Source: Mesorhizobium sp. L-2-11 (GTDB lineage: Bacteria > Pseudomonadota > Alphaproteobacteria > Rhizobiales > Rhizobiaceae). Taken from it: a stretch of DNA of 64,000 nt. Of the stretch, positions 33,579 through 42,435 are shown piece by piece. Each line of letters starts with the position of its first letter. Position 1 is the stretch's first letter. Where the stretch lies: contig NZ_AP023258.1 of assembly GCF_016756595.1 (NCBI RefSeq), forward strand, positions 186,001 through 250,000. Direction: 5' to 3'. A program made the translations under genes and the position numbers. The notes under the pieces were generated by a model, which saw only the letters and a list, made by a program, of their open reading frames with translations, did not search any database and had not been told where the DNA came from.

Positions 33579-35795
33579 GTGGGCGAGCACGACGGGCGAC
33601 AGGAACAGCATTCTACGGCGGAACGCTTGCTGCCATGCGACATCGTCATGGCAGGCGGGGTGACTAGCGGTGTCATCTATCCTGGTGCGGTGGCGATGAT
33701 CGCCCGCCGATATTCGTTCCATTCGATAGGAGGCACCTCTGTTGGCGCGATCGCCGCGGCGGTCACCGCCGCGGCAGAATACGGACGCCGAACGGGCTGC
33801 AATCCACAAGCGTTCGAAGACATTGCCGCGATGCCCAAAAGTCTCGGCGACGTCGCACCGGATGGACATTCGCGGTTGTTCCACTTGTTTAGCCCCGAGC
33901 CAGCAACAAAGCCGTTGCTTGCTCTTGTCACGCCGCTCATGAGCGCCAGGAATTTCAGCGGAAAGTTCATTGGCATACTCGCCGCATCCCTATCGGCCTG
34001 GCCGCTCGTGCTGGTGATGGCTGTTACATCGCTGGCAGGCGTCGCGCTGGTCGTGCACCAAATCGTCGGCGGACAGGCGATTCTTACTGTAGTGAGCTTG
34101 ATCGCTGCCTTGTGCCTTGTACTGGTCTCTTGGCTTGTGATGCTCATCACCGTTCTGGTGCGCCGCTGGCTGCCCCTGTGGCGTGCCAATGGCTATGGGA
34201 TCTGCACAGGGAAATCGGCACCGTCGTTCTCGACCAATCGAGCCATCGCAACGTTCGAGGGTCTTTCGCCATGGATGCACCGGGTTGTGCAGTCCGCCGC
34301 AGGGCGAACCATTGATGACGCGCCTCTGACGTTTGGCGAATTGTGGAGCGCGCCGGAAGCGGCTGGCGCAAAGCCGGGCGGTAACGGCCCGACGGCACCC
34401 CGTTCAATCGATCTTGCGATGATCGCCAGTGACATCAGCCGCAATCGTACCGTTCAACTCCCGTTTCTGGAATCCCCTTCACCCATCTACGCGGATATCG
34501 AGACCCTGCGCCGGTATTTCCCGGCCAAGATCGTTGACTGGATCGAGACCAAAGCCGGCGACTATGAGGATCGACACCAGAGGCAGCAAGGGTGGATAAG
34601 GCTCCCGCGACCGCAGGATCTGCCGCTCGTCTTCGCTGCAAGATTGTCGCTGAGCTTTCCCGTACTCCTCTCTGCTGTTCCTCTTCTCACGCCGGACTTT
34701 GCGAAAGGTAAGTTGCCCGACGGCAAGATTCCTCTGCGGTCTGTTTGGTTCTCGGATGGCGGGCTGACATCGAACTTCCCCATCCATTTTTTCGACAGTC
34801 CGATCCCGTCGAGGCCGACCTTCTGCCTGAACCTCATTGGCTATGGTGCGGGAGCGCCGACCGTCGCGACGGATGCACAGCAGCAGGAAGAGGAGCCCCA
34901 CGACCATGCAGCGAACAAAGCCATCGAGCACCCTCGGGATGTTCGGCGCGCCGCCAAGAACAGGCCCGACGTCACCCCGGTCGGTGACCCGAAGCCCCGC
35001 GACCCGGTGTGGGAGTTTATTTCGATGGCTAAGGGAAATCAGTTTTCTCCGGCCCCTTTTACCGCGTTCGACACCGCGCCCGGTCTCGGCTTGGTGGCAT
35101 TCTTCACAGCGCTTTTGAACACGGCAAGGTTTTGGAACGACAACCAGATGCTTCTCGCGCCTGGAACACGCGACCGAGTCGTGAACATCGCATTGCGCGA
35201 CGACGAGGGCGGCCTCAACCTCGATATGGACGCCAAGGTATTGAGTGATCTTGATTTGAGAGGTCGCGCTGCAGGTCTTCTAATCGCCGCACGCTTCGAC
35301 CCGGATGCGAAACGCGATCCTGAAAGCGGCGCCAAAAATGTCGAGGTTTTCGCAAACCACCGATGGGTTCGGTACCGCAACGCTATGGCAGCATTTGAAG
35401 ACATCTCTCGACGCTTTGCCACATCGAGGCGAAAGTCCGATGCGGCGGCGGTCGACCGCAATGAGTCTCTGCTGGACCAAATGATCGAGGGAAATGCCAG
35501 CGAGAAGCTGGGCTATCCGGCTCCTGTCGGAGCTCGCGGCTTCTATCGCAAATACACGGACGCGTTGGAACAGCTCGCACAGGCGATGGCCGATGCCACG
35601 AGAGCCGACCCCGACAATACATTCGATCGGCCTCGATCATATCGCGAAGGAAGCTCCAGAGCGCCGGCCGGTGCTGCGCCGCGGCCAAAGATGCGGGTCA
35701 GGTTGAGGCCGATAGCCGACAACGATCCCCGCGCCGAGTACGCCGACCTTCCAGCGACGTCACCGCCGAAGTGTGACGAAAACCCTCCCACATAG
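33579..35795 (+). CDS. patatin-like phospholipase with internal membrane segment
   Basis: About 738 residues. Glycine-rich oxyanion GGVTSGVIYPGA (near 26), nucleophile GGTSVGAI (Ser near 53), and dyad SDGGLTSNFPI (Asp near 392), all patatin hallmarks. Two strong hydrophobic segments (about 145-205) interrupt the lipase fold, which could anchor it. The last about 250 residues are polar with no motif. GTG 33579 is preferred for its GGAGCGG upstream; TTG 33558 is an alternative. It lies directly after the pYEATS membrane gene and before the CYTH-like gene, all in one direction with short gaps, so a three-gene operon is likely. Confidence 0.72.
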   Translation: MGEHDGRQEQHSTAERLLPCDIVMAGGVTSGVIYPGAVAMIARRYSFHSIGGTSVGAIAAAVTAAAEYGRRTGCNPQAFEDIAAMPKSLGDVAPDGHSRLFHLFSPEPATKPLLALVTPLMSARNFSGKFIGILAASLSAWPLVLVMAVTSLAGVALVVHQIVGGQAILTVVSLIAALCLVLVSWLVMLITVLVRRWLPLWRANGYGICTGKSAPSFSTNRAIATFEGLSPWMHRVVQSAAGRTIDDAPLTFGELWSAPEAAGAKPGGNGPTAPRSIDLAMIASDISRNRTVQLPFLESPSPIYADIETLRRYFPAKIVDWIETKAGDYEDRHQRQQGWIRLPRPQDLPLVFAARLSLSFPVLLSAVPLLTPDFAKGKLPDGKIPLRSVWFSDGGLTSNFPIHFFDSPIPSRPTFCLNLIGYGAGAPTVATDAQQQEEEPHDHAANKAIEHPRDVRRAAKNRPDVTPVGDPKPRDPVWEFISMAKGNQFSPAPFTAFDTAPGLGLVAFFTALLNTARFWNDNQMLLAPGTRDRVVNIALRDDEGGLNLDMDAKVLSDLDLRGRAAGLLIAARFDPDAKRDPESGAKNVEVFANHRWVRYRNAMAAFEDISRRFATSRRKSDAAAVDRNESLLDQMIEGNASEKLGYPAPVGARGFYRKYTDALEQLAQAMADATRADPDNTFDRPRSYREGSSRAPAGAAPRPKMRVRLRPIADNDPRAEYADLPATSPPKCDENPPT

Positions 35796-35843
35796 TTTGG
35801 GAAGTCCGGACTATTGGTGTGCGTCAATGCGACAGATGCTTGG

Positions 35844-36752
35844 ATGGCCATGATGCATCACGTTCTCGAAAGCCGCGAATACAAACTGCTATTGGAGTTT
35901 TCGCATTTCGATGCGAATCCGACGTTGGAGTTGGCCAACTCATTTTGGGATCAGAGGATCAAACCTACGATAGAAGGTAGGCTTGGCAAGCGCGGGAGGA
36001 ATTCCAGGGCCGAGGAATGGTTCGCGACAGCCGAAGTGAAATCGGTCAGGTTTTGGGATACCTCCGCCTGTCTGTTGACGCGATGCAACTACGCGCTGAG
36101 GGAACGGGTCTCGAACAGGAAAGAGGGCAGCCGCAAACAGCAGCGCGAAATCACCCTCAAGCTTCGCATGCCGGACATGTTTGTCGTCGCCGCGACTTCG
36201 CTACGTGGCGCGCAAGGTGCCAAAATCGCCTTCGAGGAGGACATCGCGCCGTTGGAAGTTGCCGATCAGAGCTATCCGACCTCAAAGGTTGCGATCTCGA
36301 CGCCCAGATCGATACGCAGCCGATTTTCGTTATCCATCTCGATCAAAGGGGTAGCATCCGAGCCCTCTACACTCTCGTATGCCGCAGCGCTTTTTCCGAC
36401 GCTGCTGACAAATTTGGAAGCACGAGGTGCGCTTGCCTCGCGAAGCAACCAGCTTCAGCATGGCCCAGCTATCCAGGAACATGTTTTCAAGGGGGCCAAG
36501 GTCAGGTTGGCGAGCGGTACAACCGGCGAGTTTGCCCTCACGATCTGGCACTTCGCGCCACCGGAGCCGGTACGTGGCGTAGCCGAAATATCGTTCAAAT
36601 GTGGCTTCGAAAACGGCACAATGCCGGGCGCTGCGGCGCAACGTGCATTTGACCTGTTCATCGGCCTCCAGGAAGACCTCGGAAATGGGCTCGATCTGCA
36701 GCATCCGAGTAAAACCGAACTCGCCCTTCCACTTGGATGCAGGGGCGAATAG
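35844..36752 (+). CDS. possible CYTH-like domain protein
   Basis: A protein of about 302 residues with no sure family. The first half resembles CYTH (adenylyl cyclase/thiamine triphosphatase) proteins: opening KLLLEFSHFD with acidic/basic pairs, VRFWDTSACLLTRCNYALRER as the typical aspartate-threonine then Arg-Arg strand, EITLKLRM, and AKIAFEEDI. CYTH enzymes bind triphosphates in a tunnel of charged residues. If the domain is real, it could make or break a nucleotide or polyphosphate signal for the patatin upstream, which is inference. Start sites ATG 35844, 35850 and 35853 and GTG 35817 are all possible. It ends 21 bases from the convergent protease-nuclease gene. Confidence 0.4.
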   Translation: MAMMHHVLESREYKLLLEFSHFDANPTLELANSFWDQRIKPTIEGRLGKRGRNSRAEEWFATAEVKSVRFWDTSACLLTRCNYALRERVSNRKEGSRKQQREITLKLRMPDMFVVAATSLRGAQGAKIAFEEDIAPLEVADQSYPTSKVAISTPRSIRSRFSLSISIKGVASEPSTLSYAAALFPTLLTNLEARGALASRSNQLQHGPAIQEHVFKGAKVRLASGTTGEFALTIWHFAPPEPVRGVAEISFKCGFENGTMPGAAAQRAFDLFIGLQEDLGNGLDLQHPSKTELALPLGCRGE

Positions 36753-36773
36753 GCGCCGCCGGAAACACTCCCT

Positions 36774-38783
36774 TCAAAACGCAATATCGTTCGCATCTCG
36801 GATCGGACGGGAGGATTCGATCGCAGTCGTCTCGACACTGCCCATACGATCCATCTTGCGAAGCCCGCCAAAATCGAGGCCGGTTAATTCCTCGATGAGT
36901 TTGATCGGGCGCTGAAACACACGCGCCTCGTCGACGCTGTAAGGATTGTACCTGGTCGTCTCGAAGATAGGCGCGATCGTCGACGATTGCTCTATAACGA
37001 ATCCAGTTACGGAAGGGGTACCGTCTGGGCGCTTGAAGACGCAGATCTTCCAAAAGGACCATGGGATTTGCCACGCCCCCCCTTTCAAACCTTCGCCGTA
37101 GAAATTGTCGTCCGGCCGCAGGATCGGTCCAGTCATCACCGTCGCTTTTTGTGCACGCGTATCCGCGCGGGCGAGCACGAAATCCTCCAGATTGCCCCAG
37201 GTTTCGCTGTTATAGATGTGCTCCTGCGGTGCCGCGTTCGTATAGTGGAACGTATCGGCGCCCGCCCGGTCCGCAACGTCCTGCGGTCCCCAGACCGGAT
37301 CGAGGCGACGCACAAGATGGCCACGATCGATCTGGATGCCTTTTCCGGGAACCTTGCCGTAAACTTCTGCCAATGTCTGTTCATTGGCTGGAAGTCTGTC
37401 ATCCCGGCGCCAGCTTGGCGATTTCGCGGACTTCAGCTTGTTGCCGTCGATGTTGACTGCTGTCCAGATCGCAAGCCTACGGTCCACATTCATGGCCAGG
37501 CTGAAATGCGTGTAGTCGAACACAGTCTTGTCATTGGTGTTGTTCTTCGCCAGCGTTCCCTTAAAACTAGAACCTGTTTTCGGCAAAGGGACGACGAGGT
37601 CCGCCCCGAGGAACTTTGGATCGTAGCCGAGCGATTCCGCAAAAGCCGGATCGGTGAAACGGGTTGTTTCAAAGGCCGTAGCCTCAGGAGCATTTGGGAC
37701 CGTTTGCCAGTTCTTCGGCGTTGTGTCGGCTAGGGCAGGGCGCGGTCGGTAGGCAGCACGAGGTTCATAGGACAGCATCGCCATGATCTTTGCAGCGTCC
37801 GCGCTGAACGGAGCGTCCGCCTGGAGATGCGCCCATAAGGCGCTAATGCGGATGCCCTCATTGGCGATCCACTTTTTGGCACTTTCCCCGTCGGCTTCAG
37901 TCCAGACCTTTCCCTCCTTGTTTAAGGGGTCGCCCTTCTGGTTCCGATCAACGATTGCTTGATGGTGAATTGCGACCAGATCCCATTGGTCGTTGAAGAC
38001 CGGCGCCCCGGACGAGCCTCGCTCCGTGTCAGCTGTATAGTGTATGAAAGCCGGATTGATGTTCGGGAATTTCGTTTGGTCGAGCGCCACTATTCGATTT
38101 TCACGCACCACCACTTGCTTGGTTCCGCCTTCCGGATGCTGGATGATCGAGACATGCTCGCCCGTGATCCCCTTACCGCTCATCGGGATCAGCGGCAGCA
38201 CACCGAAGTCGGTTATCGGCGTTCCATCGTGGCCCATCGGTGAGATGGCGACGATGGTAAAATCAAGATCGACACTCGTATAAAAGGCTTCGATCGGAGC
38301 GAAGGGAAAGATGCGGCCACGTCGCTCGACAAAATTCGTGTCGAGTTCGTAGCCAAATTCCGCCAAGCTACGGCTTGCCGTTTCCGGATCAGGAAGGACG
38401 TGATTGTTCGTCACCAATAGTGCCGGTGTGACAAGGAAACCAGTCGCATAATCTGGCGGTCCGCCTGCCATTCCGAGGGTCTTTATGCGGCAGACAGCTT
38501 TGGCCGTTTGAACGCCGCGCTCAAAGAAGTTGATGCTGACGATATCGCGCTTGCCGATCAGCCGTTCGAACGCGCTCGGATCGTTGCGATTGATCAGATC
38601 GAGCCTAACGGCGATACGATCCGGCCTGTCAGTGCCAAGCACCTTCCCGGGAACGGAGTCCGACGACGCGCTCTTCTTCTTCTTCTGATCAGCAACCGTT
38701 TGATGTTCGATCGCCTCCTTGGCCGCCAGACTCGTGTCTCGCTCTATCCTGAATGCCTTTTTCGCGTCGTCAATCTTTGCCAT
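36774..38783 (-). CDS. trypsin-like serine protease fused to a DNA/RNA non-specific endonuclease
   Basis: A 669-residue fusion. N-terminal about 300 residues: trypsin-like fold with triad His128 (TNNHVLPD), Asp174 (DLDFTIVAI) and Ser258 (RGSSGAPVF). C-terminal part (about 400-620): NUC-type beta-beta-alpha-metal nuclease with IDRGHLVRRLDP (His near 487), NAAPQEHIYNSETWGNLED and VMTGPIL. A Lys-rich N-terminal segment precedes the protease, and no signal peptide is seen, so it acts in the cytoplasm. The protease could free or activate the nuclease by self-cleavage. The minus-strand start ATG has AGGTGGGGG upstream. It is convergent with the patatin operon and has a 570-base leader shared with the divergent PLD gene. 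Confidence 0.8.
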   Translation of the reverse strand: MAKIDDAKKAFRIERDTSLAAKEAIEHQTVADQKKKKSASSDSVPGKVLGTDRPDRIAVRLDLINRNDPSAFERLIGKRDIVSINFFERGVQTAKAVCRIKTLGMAGGPPDYATGFLVTPALLVTNNHVLPDPETASRSLAEFGYELDTNFVERRGRIFPFAPIEAFYTSVDLDFTIVAISPMGHDGTPITDFGVLPLIPMSGKGITGEHVSIIQHPEGGTKQVVVRENRIVALDQTKFPNINPAFIHYTADTERGSSGAPVFNDQWDLVAIHHQAIVDRNQKGDPLNKEGKVWTEADGESAKKWIANEGIRISALWAHLQADAPFSADAAKIMAMLSYEPRAAYRPRPALADTTPKNWQTVPNAPEATAFETTRFTDPAFAESLGYDPKFLGADLVVPLPKTGSSFKGTLAKNNTNDKTVFDYTHFSLAMNVDRRLAIWTAVNIDGNKLKSAKSPSWRRDDRLPANEQTLAEVYGKVPGKGIQIDRGHLVRRLDPVWGPQDVADRAGADTFHYTNAAPQEHIYNSETWGNLEDFVLARADTRAQKATVMTGPILRPDDNFYGEGLKGGAWQIPWSFWKICVFKRPDGTPSVTGFVIEQSSTIAPIFETTRYNPYSVDEARVFQRPIKLIEELTGLDFGGLRKMDRMGSVETTAIESSRPIRDANDIAF

Positions 38784-39354
38784 AGTCCCCCACCTTGCAG
38801 TGCGATTCAGTACTTGCTTTCTATCGGTCGAGCAGTTCGTCCGCTGCGATCACACAATGCGTTGCTGAGAACGTTGGTCGGCCGCACGCCAGCCGACGAG
38901 ACATCTGCATCGCAAGCGTGCTGTCGAATTTTGATCTTCTGGAAACCGTATGCGATGGCTGCCACCTCCATGTGGCCCGGAGGAGGGAGAAATCACCAAT
39001 ATGAGCTGGAATGTCTATGAAATGATCTAGCATCTTTTCCCCCAAATGCCGGCACAACGCTAACGTAGCTCTGCAATACGTTTGGCACAAGGTTTGCGTC
39101 GAGCAGCAAACAAAGACCCCAAAAAAACTTCCAATTTTGTTGAGCCGGCGAAAGTTATTTCGCGAATCCAAGTTTTATTTTAGTCGGCAGACGGCGGCAC
39201 CAGACGATCTTACTTCTCACCATGGGCGTCAGGGATTCTAGGACAATGTCGAGGCGGAGCTGCAGCTATACTGGCGAGTAAGTTAGTGATACTGATATTG
39301 CGGGAGTAAGATTCCGAGAAAAACCAATCGTGGTAACAGCGCGCGGGGGCGTAA
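38784..39354. other. divergent intergenic region between protease-nuclease and PLD genes
   Basis: 571 bases without a supported gene. GC falls towards 39,050-39,350, consistent with promoters for the two divergent genes. I see no clear repeat, tRNA or hairpin, and short frames here lack coding character. Confidence 0.4.
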
Positions 39355-41058
39355 ATGACTGAAATCACTTTGAAAGTGTTTGCAAATGCCGACGATGTGC
39401 ATCTCGTCTGGTCCCACGACAACGACATCCCGGGATGCCTGGGATTTGCCATCGAGTGTCGCCGCGGCACCGCCTCTCCCAAATATCTGTCGAACCGCGT
39501 CGGGTTCGAAGATGACACGGCAGTAGACAAGGACGGCAACCGGATCACCGCTCGTTCCTCACAGATTTGGCCGTTCCAACGATATGATTGGACAGACCAC
39601 GCAGCCGACCTCGGCGACGTCATTGCCTATCGAATCGTCTCAAGGGTCAAGGGAGCCGGCGGCAAGCTGGAGGACGGGCCGTCGAGCAAGTGGTCGCAGG
39701 AGCTGACGCTTTCCGCCGATTGCGGCGACGGCGCCAGCGTGCATTTCAACCGCGGCTATGTGCTGTCGCAGTTCATGGCGCGTTACATGAAACGCAAGGG
39801 GATCACGCTCGAGGAACTGAAGAAAACCGCCGTCATCGTCAGCAAGAAGGTCGACCGTGAGGCGAGGGCCTTCCTCGGAGGGACATTGCGCGAGACAATG
39901 CTGAAGATGATGGCAGACGTGGCAGCCGATGATGGCCTGGAACTCCATGCCGCGTTTTATGAACTCAGCGACGAGGAACTCATCGACGGGCTCTGCGCGA
40001 TCGGCAAGAGTGCGAAGATCGTTCTGGCAAATGGAAGCGTCAAGGCCGAAGGCGAGGACGAAAATGCGGATGCGCGAAAGCGTCTGGGCGGTGCGGGTGT
40101 TGTGGTGCACGATCGCTTTCTCGCGCCGAAAGCGCTGGCCCACAACAAGTTCGTGGTCGTGGGCCGCCTCACGGATGAGAAGTTCGAGCCGGCGAAGGTA
40201 TGGACGGGGAGCACGAATTGGACGCCGACGGGGCTCTGCACGCAGCTCAACAACGGCATCATGCTCGATCATCCCAGGTTGGCGCAGCGCTACGAAGAGC
40301 AGTTTAAGCTGCTTATCGACGCAAAGAGCTCGGTTTCTGACGACTTGCTGGCATCGAACAATGCGCCCGAGCGCGACATCAAGTTCGGCACCGGTACGGT
40401 CGACAGCTGGTTCTCAAGCCTAGGCGACGAAATCGATATCAAGGAACTGATCAAGCTAGTGGAGGGTGCGCAACAGGGGGTGTTCTTTGTGATGTTTCAA
40501 CCGGGTAACGAGCCGGTACGAACATTGCTCAGGATTCAAGAGGAAAAGAAACTCTACGTGCGCGGCGTAGCGACCCGATTCACCGGCAAAGGTCTAGAGG
40601 AGTTCAAGCTGCTGAAGGCGAAACCCGAGGACTTTTTCCTCGATGCGGCGCAGGATACCGGCGTCGAGAAACCGGTCGGACAATGGGCGGTGGAAGGCAC
40701 GGCGGCTGATTTTACATCGGCCATCGGTCACGCCATCACGCATTCGAAAGTGCTGGTGATCGACCCATTCGGTGACGATCCCGTAGTTGTCACGGGCTCG
40801 CACAATTTTTCGCATGCGGCGAGCGCCGGCAATGATGAGAACTTCATCGTCATTCGCGGCCACAAGATGATCGCCATGCATTATGCCATCAACGCCATGC
40901 AGACCTATAGCCACTATCGCTGGCGGGCCTATCTCGCGGAGGCGGCGAAGGAGAAGAAGAATCCCTTCGAGTACCTCTCACGCGATCCACAATGGCAAAA
41001 GCGTCGGACTACCGGCGAAACCAAGCGAATGCTGGCATTCTGGATGGCCGGCGCTTAG
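39355..41058 (+). CDS. two-HKD phospholipase-D-like protein
   Basis: A 567-residue protein. The N-terminal about 110 residues are beta-rich (LKVFANADDVHLVWSHD), possibly a fibronectin-III-like fold. Two HKD sites follow: AHNKFVVVG with WTGSTNWTPTG (near 262-290) and THSKVLVIDPFGDD with VTGSHNFSHAAS (near 462-485). Both catalytic half-sites are complete, so an active phosphodiesterase (nuclease or lipase) is expected. No signal peptide or membrane span. It is divergent from the protease-nuclease across 571 bases, which may mean shared control. Upstream of the ATG is a GCGGGGG stretch rather than a classic ribosome site. Confidence 0.72.
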   Translation: MTEITLKVFANADDVHLVWSHDNDIPGCLGFAIECRRGTASPKYLSNRVGFEDDTAVDKDGNRITARSSQIWPFQRYDWTDHAADLGDVIAYRIVSRVKGAGGKLEDGPSSKWSQELTLSADCGDGASVHFNRGYVLSQFMARYMKRKGITLEELKKTAVIVSKKVDREARAFLGGTLRETMLKMMADVAADDGLELHAAFYELSDEELIDGLCAIGKSAKIVLANGSVKAEGEDENADARKRLGGAGVVVHDRFLAPKALAHNKFVVVGRLTDEKFEPAKVWTGSTNWTPTGLCTQLNNGIMLDHPRLAQRYEEQFKLLIDAKSSVSDDLLASNNAPERDIKFGTGTVDSWFSSLGDEIDIKELIKLVEGAQQGVFFVMFQPGNEPVRTLLRIQEEKKLYVRGVATRFTGKGLEEFKLLKAKPEDFFLDAAQDTGVEKPVGQWAVEGTAADFTSAIGHAITHSKVLVIDPFGDDPVVVTGSHNFSHAASAGNDENFIVIRGHKMIAMHYAINAMQTYSHYRWRAYLAEAAKEKKNPFEYLSRDPQWQKRRTTGETKRMLAFWMAGA

Positions 41059-41160
41059 AGCGATCGGGCTTTTTCCAGCATGTGATTGGTGCGAACGCCA
41101 TATGGGATTCGACCAGTCGTGCCGAAATCTATCCCGCACACCGGCAAGGGGGGATGACGC

Positions 41161-41712
41161 ATGCCAGCGCTAGAATTCAAAGACATATCGGACTTGATCG
41201 CAAAATGGATAAGCATAATTGCGGCAATTTTAGGTGGATTTATCTGGCTTAATACTTATGTCGATAGCAAGAGAGATGAAATATCAGGGCGCCAGCAGGA
41301 GAGCATAAAGTTCTTCAGAGAATATAACAGCCCCGAATCATTGAAGCTTAGGCAGGAGTTTTTTGACGTGAAGCTAGCGACCCGTAGCGAAGTTGATCAA
41401 AAACTTTCATCGCTTAGAGGGGATACGAATGCGGCGATGGCACAAGCGGAGCACTTGATCCGCAGCACCGCGATGAAGATCATCATAGATCAAAAAAAAG
41501 GCTTCGATATGCGAAGGCTGATTGAAATGTTCGACCAGGTTGAAGCCTGTGTCGACCTCAATGTCTGCGACAGGGATGTAATTTATCGGTTCTTCAATGC
41601 AGATGCCTACGAAATTCGATATATTCTCATGGACTTCATAGATCAAATCAAACTTACCCGCCCTGGTTTTGGCAAAGGAATCGATGCGCTCTCCTACAAA
41701 CCGAAAGATTGA
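41161..41712 (+). CDS. single-span membrane protein, unknown function
   Basis: A 183-residue protein. One hydrophobic span near the start (about 15-34, WISIIAAILGGFIWLNTYV), then a soluble helical part with FFREYNSPESLKLRQEFFD and FDMRRLIEMFDQVEACVD. The architecture resembles small membrane-anchored DUF4760-like proteins, but I cannot confirm the family. AAGGGGGGATGACGC precedes the ATG. It is clearly more AT-rich than its surroundings, suggesting a different source. Confidence 0.5.
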   Translation: MPALEFKDISDLIAKWISIIAAILGGFIWLNTYVDSKRDEISGRQQESIKFFREYNSPESLKLRQEFFDVKLATRSEVDQKLSSLRGDTNAAMAQAEHLIRSTAMKIIIDQKKGFDMRRLIEMFDQVEACVDLNVCDRDVIYRFFNADAYEIRYILMDFIDQIKLTRPGFGKGIDALSYKPKD

Positions 41713-41823
41713 GGTGCATCATAATACTTGCGCCACTCTTGCACTTGACCTACACTTTGTGTCTGCTTTCTGCTCCTCGCGTGCCTTGCGAAGCGGAGAA
41801 GGGTATGGCAGCGTGGGGGCGCG

Positions 41824-42435
41824 ATGGCTGAGGTGTCGCTTGAACGGCCGGTCGAAGATGCTACCGCGCCCGATGATTTGGACGCTTCGCCTGTCGACAA
41901 ACTCGTGATGATTATCCGCCACGCCGAAAAGCCGCTTCCGGATCGGCCGGATGCCGGGGTGACTGAACTCGGCGAGGAAGACGACAAATCCCTTACGGTC
42001 CGTGGGTGGCAGCGCGCTGGGGCTTTGGCCTGCCTCTTTTGCAGTCCGCCGACCCCGCTTCATATTCCGAAATCAATTGTCGCCTCGGCGCCTGTCAAAC
42101 AGGACGGCAGCGGCACCCGCAATCTGCGGCCGACACAGACGATTTCGCCGCTCGCCTTGCGTCTGCAGATCGAACCTGACACCCGCTTTTCAAAAGGCCA
42201 GGTGGACCTCGCTGGCCCCCTGATTGCCATGCAAGGCTCGCCGACACTAGTGTGCTGGCAGCACGAATCCATCCCCCGTCTCGCCGCCGCCATTGTCAAA
42301 CGCGGCGGCGTCGCGCCACGCCTGTGGGATCACGAGGATTACGACAGCATCTGGATGCTTGGCTATTCCGCGTCCTCGGCTAGGTGGGTATTCATGCGCG
42401 CCCGCCAGGGTTTGCTCCTCGGGGACAAGAGATGA
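41824..42435 (+). CDS. histidine phosphatase (SixA/phosphoglycerate-mutase-like)
   Basis: A 203-residue protein with the RHG-type start VMIIRHAEKPLPD (catalytic His near 33), LTVRGWQRAGALA, and a second His in VCWQHESIP. The usual RHG glycine is Ala (RHA), as in SixA-type enzymes. It would remove phosphate from a protein or small molecule. The stop overlaps the start of the zinc-ribbon membrane gene (ATGA), so the two are coupled. Confidence 0.6.
   Translation: MAEVSLERPVEDATAPDDLDASPVDKLVMIIRHAEKPLPDRPDAGVTELGEEDDKSLTVRGWQRAGALACLFCSPPTPLHIPKSIVASAPVKQDGSGTRNLRPTQTISPLALRLQIEPDTRFSKGQVDLAGPLIAMQGSPTLVCWQHESIPRLAAAIVKRGGVAPRLWDHEDYDSIWMLGYSASSARWVFMRARQGLLLGDKR

Noticed and set aside
38821..39171. 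116-codon minus-strand frame in the divergent intergenic region
   Set aside because: Composition not coding-like, no ribosome site; region better explained as promoters.
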